From positions 434,001 through 498,000 of the forward strand of contig JACKBL010000002.1 in the NCBI GenBank assembly GCA_020634515.1: a DNA stretch of 64,000 bases, read 5' to 3'. The DNA is from Ardenticatenales bacterium. Its GTDB lineage: Bacteria > Chloroflexota > Anaerolineae > Promineifilales > Promineifilaceae. A program made the translations under genes and the position numbers. Shown here piece by piece: positions 35,984 to 43,111 of the stretch. The notes under the pieces were generated by a model, which saw only the letters and a list, made by a program, of their open reading frames with translations, did not search any database and was not told where the DNA came from. The number at the start of each line of letters is the position of its first letter. Position 1 is the first letter of the stretch.

Positions 35984-36436
35984 TCAATCCTGCTGCCGCA
36001 AAAACCGCGCGCTCTCCTGCGCGCTTTGCGCCGTCAGTCGCGTGTTTTCCTCAATATCCAACAGGACGTAAATACTCTCCGCAATCACACGGGCGACAAC
36101 GTAGAAAAAGCCGCCCACCAGAGCATCCAACAACAAGGTGCCGGCGCCCAAAAGAAAACTATCGGCCATCCTGACAAGGCCGTACATGCCGCCCAGGATG
36201 GTCAGCGCCAACACGCCATAGCTCAACGTCACGCACAGTTGGGCAATCCCACGCAGCGCCCCATAATCTCGGCTGGGTGGGGAAACAACAGCGGGCCTTG
36301 GTGGTACCGGACCTGGGGTTGGAACAAATGGTTTGCTTATCGGAGGTTTGTTGCTCAAAGAGTGCCCACACTTCTGGCAGTAACGCGATGTTGTTAGATT
36401 TTCCATCTCGCAATTAGGACAAACGATACGATCCAT
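35984..36436 (-). CDS. Zinc ribbon membrane protein
   Basis: The start is ATG 36436 (MDRIVCPNCEMENL). The ~150-residue product has one ribbon (CPNCEMENLTTSRYCQKCG), a Pro-rich linker, then two or three TM helices (LCVTLSYGVLALTILGGMYG, LLGAGTLLLDALVGGFFYVVA), and a cytosolic-looking helical tail (TRLTAQSAQESARFLRQQD). Unlike the later cluster members it has no large outer domain. It leads directly into the small-protein run. Confidence 0.75.
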   Translation of the reverse strand: MDRIVCPNCEMENLTTSRYCQKCGHSLSNKPPISKPFVPTPGPVPPRPAVVSPPSRDYGALRGIAQLCVTLSYGVLALTILGGMYGLVRMADSFLLGAGTLLLDALVGGFFYVVARVIAESIYVLLDIEENTRLTAQSAQESARFLRQQD

Positions 36437-36498
36437 CAGCACCCTTGAATGTGAATGATTTGGGCGTGTTTCAAATGCGTTGAGCAGGCTGCTCACAC

Positions 36499-36563
36499 CG
36501 TAGGACAATTTGCCCAAATTGTCCCTTCATGGCAGAGGACAATTCAGCGAATTGTCCTACAGC
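36499..36563. repeat. Intergenic repeat, TAGGACAATT family, copy 2
   Basis: The inverse orientation of 27129-27194: TAGGACAATTTGCCCAAATT-GTCC, spacer, AGGACAATTCAGCGAATTGT-CCTAC. It lies between the 53-residue gene and the zinc ribbon membrane gene, so it may influence the transcript between them. Confidence 0.8.
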
Positions 36564-36628
36564 AACCGTCATCTAAAATGAAACGCCCCCGAATAATTTA
36601 TGCGTTTCACAAGTCCTGGCAGAATCTT

Positions 36629-36790
36629 TCAGGATTTTCCTTGAATCGCCTTGATTCCTTTTTCGCTCAAATACTGCGACGCCTTCTCCTTCTCCGTCGC
36701 CGCCTCCATCACCGACCACGCCTTCTTCACCAATGCTTCCACTCCCTGCTTTGCTGTTTCTACTGTTTTTGTGGCGGTATCGATTGCCAT
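36629..36790 (-). CDS. 53-residue amphipathic helical protein
   Basis: The product reads MAIDTATKTVETAKQGVEAL onwards, with Lys/Glu/Ala-rich helix and the end KAIQGKS. An AGGAGTGAAA Shine-Dalgarno precedes ATG 36790. A larger overlapping frame on the same strand (76 codons) is Gly/Arg-rich and less protein-like. No Cys or TM. Function unknown; the amphipathic pattern would allow membrane-surface or coiled-coil contacts. Confidence 0.6.
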   Translation of the reverse strand: MAIDTATKTVETAKQGVEALVKKAWSVMEAATEKEKASQYLSEKGIKAIQGKS

Positions 36791-36940
36791 TTTCACTCCT
36801 CAAACCTGTTTCGCGCCGTTTGCAATGAAACGCCGTTTCGTCCGCGCCCGTCCATGTTAATGCATCCTAATTCAGGAAGGTTTACCAATGTGGCTTGCTG
36901 GATTATAATTCAGATCATATCGTTCTGTCCGAGGAATAGG

Positions 36941-37222
36941 ATGCTTCCTGAAATTAAAGACATTGCCCAAGAACTCAATATCGCGCCAGAAACCTTGTGG
37001 AAAGAAAGCCTGTTGGCTTATCTGACCAACGAAATGCGGCTGGTGGAAATGGATATCCGTGACATTCAAGACAGATACCGTTCCCGCACGCCGCAAGAGC
37101 TAAGGCAGAAGATCGAATCGAACCAGATCTACAGCCATCCTGCCTGGGAGGAGATGATTGAGTGGGAAAATCTGGTAGCTCATCAGTCCATGCTTCTTAA
37201 AATTCAACGTGAAATCAGTTAG
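36941..37222 (+). CDS. Small helical protein, possibly antitoxin-like
   Basis: The 93-residue product starts MLPEIKDIAQELNIAPETLW with a GAGGAATAGG Shine-Dalgarno just before ATG 36941. It is helical, acidic-basic mixed, with EMDIRDIQDRYRSRTPQEL and SHPAWEEMIEWE. It is the only plus-strand gene inside the minus-strand cluster and its stop lies 5 nt from the stop of the HerA-like gene. Its size and style resemble the antitoxin halves of TumE/TumA-like pairs, but no toxin partner is adjacent. The family is not certain. Confidence 0.6.
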   Translation: MLPEIKDIAQELNIAPETLWKESLLAYLTNEMRLVEMDIRDIQDRYRSRTPQELRQKIESNQIYSHPAWEEMIEWENLVAHQSMLLKIQREIS

Positions 37223-37227
37223 AATCG

Positions 37228-39912
37228 TTAACTATTGCCTCTTTCTCTAAATGCGCGCTCAAAGCTGCGGCGCATGTGTTCCGTGAAGGGGAAGTCAATT
37301 TCGTGTGCCAGGTAGCACCAGGCGTTGTCCACCGTGGAAGCGCCAGGCGTGCGGTCGGCGACGGATTTGCAGGAGAGGGCCACGCCGCGCCAGTTATCGG
37401 GCCAATGCTGTGGCGCGGGTCGCTCATCGAATCGCTTGATAGCCAGTTTGAGCGTTTCCGTCGCCTCCTTGTCTAGCGTGTACGGTTCGATGGCTTCACG
37501 GTACTGGCAGGGGCTGGCGCAGAAACGGCAGCCGTCGAAGGGGAGGTATGTCCCTTTGTACTGGTCGTTAAAGGGCTGCATGGCCTGTTTCACCACCTTA
37601 TCTTCATGGTCGGCGAATGTGGCATCGTCTTTGAAGTTGGGCACTTGCATAAAGGTGGCGCGGTCATAACCGGTCATAAAGACCGCCGCCTGCCCCACGC
37701 CTAGCTTGCCCAGAAACTCCTGCTGCGCATCCGTCATAATCATGGCCGCCGCAATTGCCTCGCGGTCTACTTTGTGCCGCAGTTGGTGCGCGATTTGCAG
37801 GTTGGTGTTGCGCACCGCGTCCGGCGACAGCTTGTCCGGGCTTTGGTCAGAGATGAGGATGCCCTCCCCATAAGCGCGGACTTCGGCCAACATGCCGGCA
37901 AACGCCTCCACCGCCTTGGCCCGCGTATCCGCCGCCACCTCCGACGCACCCACCGACTTCACATTCTCCAACACATTATGCGCCTCTTCCACCACCGCCA
38001 CATGTTGTAGCGTCTTCCCCTTGTGTAGTTCCCGGTACTCGCGTAAAAACGTGAGCAGGAACATCATCGTCAGCGCCTTGTCCTGCTGGTTCAGGTCGTT
38101 TAACTCCAACACAACCGGACGATTCAGCAGCAGGTCCATGGGAATCCCACGCTGGCAATCAAACATACGCCCGCGGCTGCCGCGCAGCAAATTGCCGATC
38201 CGCCCCGCCGCCGCGGCGCGAATGTTGTGGTACGTTTCGCCTGCATACCCGCGCGACTCGGCGATCTGGATCACCTTGTTGAACATGTCGCGCATCGTGG
38301 GAAACAGGCGATTGGGATGCTCGCCGCCGCGATCCGTCAGCTTCCACTTCTTGTCTTTGTAAATCTCCTCCAGACTTTCGGCCACGATGGACGGCAAAAT
38401 ACCAAATTGGGGGAGCGCGGCGTCAAAGCACGCCTGCAAACCGCCCAGGTGCGCTTCCAGCCGCACGCCGGGCAGGAGTTCAAACGGATTGAGGCGGAAG
38501 GGGGCGGTCGTTTCGTCCCCCAGCGTGAAAACGAGGACGTCGGCAAATCCCTCCTGCCCGATGAAGCCGCGATACTCCTTCTTCGCCGCCTCAATCACCA
38601 GAAAAGGAATGCGATGCCGTCGCCACAATTGATCCAGCAGGTAAAGCACCGTGTTTGTTTTGCCCGCGCCGGTAAAGCCGACTACCAGCGCGTGCCGCAC
38701 CAGGTGCTTCAATTGCGCCGTTACCGCCCCGCCGCGCTGAAAGTCTCCCAGGTGCAGCTCGTCCGCCGCTGCCGCCGCCGGGCGCGGTCCCGGCTCAAAA
38801 TCGGGCGCTGTTTGTTTGACGGCAATGCCGGGCACGCCGCCGCGCACGCTCACGGGCAGCCGGAACACCGCCGCCGCCCCACGCGCGCCTGTCAGGTAAA
38901 CGAGCCGCTTCTTGTCGTCGCTGGCTAATCCATTTCCCCATGGGATCAACTCTAGCTGGGCAAAACAGCGGCGCGCCGCCCCCATTTGCTCCGGCGTGGT
39001 CGGGGCAATGACGTCAAAACCGCTGGGCAGGCGTTGCTCATCATCGTCTATTTCTGTTTTACCCGCCGTGATGGCGGCCCCAAACGTGCGCGCCATTGTC
39101 CAGGCGGCGGAAGCATCTGGACTGACGCACTGCACAAGGGACAGATACGGCTCCGTCAGTTGCGTGGTCAGCGCCTGATAGATACGTCCTACCAGTTCCG
39201 CCTGCGGATCGCGGCGGGCCGCCAGGGTGTTGTCCGAGTAAGTTTTGATGGTTTGTTCGGTAAGCGTGCGGGCAATTTGGGCGGCGCGCACGAGTGCATC
39301 CTTTTCCTGTACCGTAAGGGTGGTTGGTTCCAGGTAGAGGCTGACGGTAACTTCCGCCGGCTGTCGCAGCAGCATTTCAAAAGGGCGCAGCCAGGCGCCG
39401 GCGGGACGCCAGAAGGGGTGGATCAGGTACGCTTCGCCGGGAAAGACCATAAAGGGGGTGACTTCTTCATGCTGGCGCACGTCTACGAGAAAGGAGGGGG
39501 CGGCGAAGGGGAACAGGTGGCTGTTGAGGTCTCCCTCGCTGCATGGGGTATGGGGCAGGCCCATGGCGGTGAGTTGGCCGCTGAGGTCGGCGGTTATGAT
39601 TTGCGCGAGATGGTGGCTTTTGCCGGCATCTACCCGCAGCCGCACCAACAAGGCCACATCAACCCTCCCCGCCTGGGGCCGGGCATGAAAACGGAGCGCA
39701 AACGCACTCCCTTCCCATTTCCGCAGCCCTAGCACAAACTGCGTCCAGCGACTGAGTACCTCGTCCAGTTTCTCCTGGTCGGCGCGTCCCAACAGGGTGT
39801 GGTCGGCCAGCCAATCGGGGAGGAAGGGCAGCCGGTAGCCGAAAAGCAGGTGGGATTGTCCGGGAGATGCCGGCAATGACTTCACATACGGTTGTAGAAC
39901 TTGAGACATCAT
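37228..39912 (-). CDS. HerA/VirB4-like P-loop ATPase (DUF87 type)
   Basis: The 894-residue product has an N-terminal non-ATPase region of ~390 residues. The ATPase core follows: Walker A VVGFTGAGKTNTVLYLL, an IEAAKKEYR segment, Walker B VAVVEEAHNVLE, and a sensor-like ILISDQSPDKL. The C-terminal part has a Cys cluster (CRFCASPCQY) that could bind zinc or Fe-S. Such hexameric pumps move DNA or protein; no NurA nuclease, relaxase or pilus gene is adjacent. Instead the gene follows two zinc ribbon membrane proteins by 32 nt, suggesting that the ATPase works with membrane partners. The start could be either of two Met codons. Confidence 0.85.
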   Translation of the reverse strand: MMSQVLQPYVKSLPASPGQSHLLFGYRLPFLPDWLADHTLLGRADQEKLDEVLSRWTQFVLGLRKWEGSAFALRFHARPQAGRVDVALLVRLRVDAGKSHHLAQIITADLSGQLTAMGLPHTPCSEGDLNSHLFPFAAPSFLVDVRQHEEVTPFMVFPGEAYLIHPFWRPAGAWLRPFEMLLRQPAEVTVSLYLEPTTLTVQEKDALVRAAQIARTLTEQTIKTYSDNTLAARRDPQAELVGRIYQALTTQLTEPYLSLVQCVSPDASAAWTMARTFGAAITAGKTEIDDDEQRLPSGFDVIAPTTPEQMGAARRCFAQLELIPWGNGLASDDKKRLVYLTGARGAAAVFRLPVSVRGGVPGIAVKQTAPDFEPGPRPAAAAADELHLGDFQRGGAVTAQLKHLVRHALVVGFTGAGKTNTVLYLLDQLWRRHRIPFLVIEAAKKEYRGFIGQEGFADVLVFTLGDETTAPFRLNPFELLPGVRLEAHLGGLQACFDAALPQFGILPSIVAESLEEIYKDKKWKLTDRGGEHPNRLFPTMRDMFNKVIQIAESRGYAGETYHNIRAAAAGRIGNLLRGSRGRMFDCQRGIPMDLLLNRPVVLELNDLNQQDKALTMMFLLTFLREYRELHKGKTLQHVAVVEEAHNVLENVKSVGASEVAADTRAKAVEAFAGMLAEVRAYGEGILISDQSPDKLSPDAVRNTNLQIAHQLRHKVDREAIAAAMIMTDAQQEFLGKLGVGQAAVFMTGYDRATFMQVPNFKDDATFADHEDKVVKQAMQPFNDQYKGTYLPFDGCRFCASPCQYREAIEPYTLDKEATETLKLAIKRFDERPAPQHWPDNWRGVALSCKSVADRTPGASTVDNAWCYLAHEIDFPFTEHMRRSFERAFRERGNS

Positions 39913-39944
39913 AAATCAGCCTCAGTCACTCGAAGATAGCAACA

Positions 39945-40763
39945 TCAAATGATGCGCTCGCGCTGTCCACCGCGGAATTCATCCTTTTTCCGCACCAGTG
40001 CTGTGTTGATGCCGACCTCGTCCAGCACTTCCAAAATACTCTTGTGGACGGCCAGGGTCATGGCCGCAATGTCATCCGCGCGAAAGTGATTGTACTGGTG
40101 CTGGTAGAAGGCCATAAAACTACGTTTGAAAATCAGTCCGGCTATGCCGCCTAGAATAAACAAACCGACATAGCCGGCAACCAGGAAGGATAGATAGTCC
40201 TCGAAATAATCAAATAGCATTCCTTCCGAAGCAATGCCTACTGCCAGGAAGTCCAGAATTAGTAGCAAGAGGAATACCCACCATCGCCATAGCAACTTCA
40301 CGAAAACGTCCCAGGCTATGTACAGATCCGTGCCGAATTCCCCTATGTAGACGGCCAGAGTTGTACCCACCTTGTGCAGGGAAATCTGGTAAGGACGGGT
40401 TTCGCCCAGGAGGCCGCCTGGCGTTACATCTTTGTGGGAAATCGTCACCTGGGGCATGTTGCGTTGGCGCAGGCGTTGGATCAGGAGTTGGCGCACGCGG
40501 GAGGCTTCACCTGCCTGATTGTCAATCAAGTCGGCCCAGCCATCAATGCGTTGCCCCAGCTTATCCAGGCGCACGCGCCCGGAAGAGGTCGCTGCCGGCA
40601 TCGTGTACTGAACATTCGCGGGTTGAGCAGGCGTGGTTGCCGGCATGTTCAACGTAGAACCAGGAATAGGGGAAGGTGAAACGGCCTGTTTCAATGCCGT
40701 GCCACACTGGTTGCAGAAATTTTCCGTATCGGCGTTTTTCGCACCACATTGGGGGCAAAACAC
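39945..40763 (-). CDS. Zinc ribbon membrane protein with DNQ/YIG domain
   Basis: The 272-residue product starts MFCPQCGAKNADTENFCNQC. A Pro-rich linker leads to a conserved block (DLIDNQAGEASRVRQLLIQR ... TTLAVYIGEFGTDLYIAWD). Two TM pairs follow (WWVFLLLLILDFLAVGI; LVAGYVGLFILGGIAGLIF) and then a helical C-terminus (DDIAAMTLAVHKSILEVLDEVGI). The paralogue encoded immediately upstream (40793-41740) aligns over its whole length. Function unknown. It is co-directional with the ATPase gene. Confidence 0.8.
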   Translation of the reverse strand: MFCPQCGAKNADTENFCNQCGTALKQAVSPSPIPGSTLNMPATTPAQPANVQYTMPAATSSGRVRLDKLGQRIDGWADLIDNQAGEASRVRQLLIQRLRQRNMPQVTISHKDVTPGGLLGETRPYQISLHKVGTTLAVYIGEFGTDLYIAWDVFVKLLWRWWVFLLLLILDFLAVGIASEGMLFDYFEDYLSFLVAGYVGLFILGGIAGLIFKRSFMAFYQHQYNHFRADDIAAMTLAVHKSILEVLDEVGINTALVRKKDEFRGGQRERII

Positions 40764-40792
40764 TCGCTTCCTCCTTTCTTTTCGTAAAAGAC

Positions 40793-41740
40793 CTAAATGA
40801 CGCGGATGCCGAACGAAGATGGTGGGCGTTCAGGCATGAGTTCTTGTGGCACATTGATTTTGTCCAATGACTCGCGCACGGTCTGTTCCACCGATTTTTC
40901 CAGAGCCACGATGTCATCCAGTTGGAATTCGTTTGGCGGTGTGCGTAGGATAGCCCAGAAATCCTTTTCCTTTAGAAACTTGTAGATGCTGTAGACGAAC
41001 GCAATCAGCAGCAGCAGGGCATTGACCAGCCCTAGGGGGCCTACCAGGCACAAAAGGGCGAATAATGATCCCAGGCCGCTGTTGTTGCCAAAGGGGTTGA
41101 TGGAATTGGTTGCGCTCATGACGCTGTTGCCATAGCCAAAGACGAAAAAGAGGTGAAACAGCAGCATCAGACTGATGATCGCTACCCGTAGATTGTTGAT
41201 TGGCCCTTTGGCATAAGTGACTTGCGAGATGTACAAGTCTTTCCCGAATTTGCCGATATACAGGGCCACGGTGGTGATGCCGCGTTGAATGAAATAAAAT
41301 GGGCGGCGCTCGACGACAATTCCTTGTCCGGTCAATTCGACCCACCGCATTCGTGACTGTTCAATTCGCCGCTGGTGAAAACGTTCGCTGATGGCCTCAT
41401 GCAACGCCTCCGTCTGCTGTCCCTGGTTGTCCAGTAACTAGGAGACGTGTCGTCCTCGTTCGCCATAGCCGGCAAAAGGTCCCCAAATACTGCCGGCATT
41501 TACCCCTCCCGTTCCCATCTGTTGACTTGCATACGTCCTCTGTACTAACGGTTTGGCCGGAGGAGGTGTTGCTGGCGAGCGGGGTGCCGATGGCATGGGG
41601 GGCGACGGTTCCGCTGATGGCGTCTCCGCGAGTAAAGGCCTTGATTCAGTTGTGACAACGGCTGACCCAATACGAGCGCCACAATGTTGGCAGAATTGAG
41701 AGTCGCTTGGATTTTGTCTCAGGCAGTTTGGGCATTGCAT
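40793..41740 (-). pseudogene. Paralogous zinc ribbon membrane protein interrupted by an in-frame TAG
   Basis: The N-terminal half starts at ATG 41740 (MQCPNCLRQNPSDSQFCQHC), has a Pro-rich linker, and ends GERGRHVS at TAG 41440-41438. The same frame continues without shift: LLDNQGQQTEALHEAISERF, then VALYIGKFGKDLYIS, two TM regions and a helical tail. These match the intact paralogue at 39945-40763 (DLIDNQAGEASRVRQLL...). One amber codon therefore separates two halves of one gene. Options are a nonsense mutation, a sequencing error, or readthrough. If translated separately, the distal part could start at TTG 41404. Confidence 0.7.
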
Positions 41741-41762
41741 AGGCAGGTACTCCCTATAAGCT

Positions 41763-42482
41763 TCATTGTCTTTGCCCACATTGATGGCAAAAACGCGCGC
41801 CTGTGTCTAGCCATGCGCCACAATGAGAGCATTGCCCGGCCGGGCGACGCCGGTGGCTAAAAGCATAGGCGCCAACGCCCGCGAGAATGAGTATTCCGCT
41901 GGCGATAAGAATAATCGGAGTGGGAAAACGACTTTTCTCGGTAAGAATGGCCTGAACGGGACCGACCGGATTATTCCATCGCACTTTGCCCGGTTCGATT
42001 TGCTGACCATTGCTGGAAATAACCTGACCACCAACAAGAGTCAGCACATTGCTATTCGCTAATGAAAGGTCTCCCATGTTTTCGTTGTAAACTATCTGTC
42101 GCTGCCCATCTACTTCTTTCACCTGAATGGACGTATTCTCAAGTATTTGTTGCGTTAATAAGTCATAACCTGTGCCTTCTGCGTGAATGGTATATTCGAG
42201 AATGTCGTCACGCTGATCCAGTGACCAAGAAGCGGTAGCTCCCAGACTTTGCAGATTGGCGACATTGTCCCGCAGTTCAGCCTCAAAGTCGGCCTGCGAG
42301 CCAATCAAAGCCAACGTTTGCCGTGGAATGCGAATAATCATGTCAACTACCCACTGTTCTTCTGGATAGAATGTAACTGTGCGGTCTAATTCGCCGCCAC
42401 ATCCGACCAGAAGCGACAGGAGTATGAGACTGGTTAGAGGCACTAAACGCCAGAGGCCGAAGGGTTTACGCATCCGCGGCAC
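41763..42482 (-). CDS. Lipoprotein with C-terminal TM and zinc ribbon
   Basis: The 239-residue product has a lipoprotein signal (LTSLILLSLLVGC), an outer domain of about 160 residues (DRTVTFYPEEQWVVDMIIRI ...), a TM helix (PIILIASGILILAGVGAYAF), and a C-terminal zinc ribbon (CSHCGAWLDTGARFCHQCG) placed on the cytosolic side. The order is reversed compared with the N-terminal ribbons of the cluster, but topology is consistent: ribbon in, variable domain out. It begins directly at the stop of the upstream gene and is followed after 22 nt by the interrupted paralogue. Confidence 0.8.
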   Translation of the reverse strand: MPRMRKPFGLWRLVPLTSLILLSLLVGCGGELDRTVTFYPEEQWVVDMIIRIPRQTLALIGSQADFEAELRDNVANLQSLGATASWSLDQRDDILEYTIHAEGTGYDLLTQQILENTSIQVKEVDGQRQIVYNENMGDLSLANSNVLTLVGGQVISSNGQQIEPGKVRWNNPVGPVQAILTEKSRFPTPIILIASGILILAGVGAYAFSHRRRPAGQCSHCGAWLDTGARFCHQCGQRQ

Positions 42483-42989
42483 CTAAAATGATTGGTATGA
42501 GTTGCTCCAATCGCTCTCATGATAATTGTCACGTCGAGGTGGTCTTTCTGCTATGATCAAAACGGCGGCAATGATCAGGGCAATCAGACCAATTCCCGCC
42601 GCCCACAATCCGAACTCGCTGCTTACTTCAAGACCATTGGCGGCGGCATCCTGATTGAGTTGATTCCATTTGAGTAATAAGACGGCCAGCCCGGCAGCAG
42701 AACTCAGCATCTGTCCCACGCCTACGATGGCCCCAGGCACTTTTGCCGCGGTGAGGCCCATGAGCAGCCCTAAGGAGAGCAACGCGGCTCCTGGCGCGAC
42801 GAAAACGGCGGCATCACCATCGAAAGATTGCGCGCCCAAGCGGGTGTTGACCTCACCGCCCGCCGCAAGTTGGTAGCCACTTAGCCGGGCGACAGGCTGA
42901 TTGCCACAGGAAACGGTAATCCAGGGGAGAAAGAAACACAGGAGAACAAAGAGAGCAACAGGACCACTGAGAATGCGACCAATCGACAT
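42483..42989 (-). CDS. Small membrane protein, first gene of the cluster
   Basis: The ~168-residue product starts MSIGRILSGPVALFVLLCFFLPWITVSCG; ATG 42989 is preferred over GTG 42995 because of its spacing to GAGG. Four TM helices are visible (the first above; APGAALLSLGLLMGLTA; LSSAAGLAVLLLKW; LWAAGIGLIALIIAAVLII). The family is unknown. The divergent phosphoesterase gene starts 122 bp away, so this is probably the head of the minus-strand transcript. Confidence 0.7.
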   Translation of the reverse strand: MSIGRILSGPVALFVLLCFFLPWITVSCGNQPVARLSGYQLAAGGEVNTRLGAQSFDGDAAVFVAPGAALLSLGLLMGLTAAKVPGAIVGVGQMLSSAAGLAVLLLKWNQLNQDAAANGLEVSSEFGLWAAGIGLIALIIAAVLIIAERPPRRDNYHESDWSNSYQSF

Positions 42990-43040
42990 AAGCACCTCGT
43001 GCTGTTGGAGAGGATTTGACTATTGCGCGACTTATTCAAT

Positions 43041-43049
43041 TGTTATACT
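43041..43049 (+). promoter_or_regulatory. Possible extended -10 promoter
   Basis: TGTTATACT fits an extended -10 (TG-N-TATACT). TTGACT at 43016-43021 is 22 nt upstream, longer than ideal. It lies 62 nt before the phosphoesterase ATG in a divergent intergenic region. Confidence 0.35.
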
Positions 43050-43111
43050 GTTTTGCGCTAAAATTTCTCCCCAAGATTCAAGTAAATGTCCAAATTGGAG
43101 GAGGCTGAACG

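Noticed and set aside
35799..35987. Minus-strand 62-codon frame
   Set aside because: It overlaps the 51-residue signature gene, which has the better start site and shares a motif with its neighbours.
36573..36803. Minus-strand 76-codon frame, Gly/Arg-rich
   Set aside because: It overlaps the 53-residue gene in another frame; it lacks a ribosome-binding site and has low-complexity composition caused by the frame shift.
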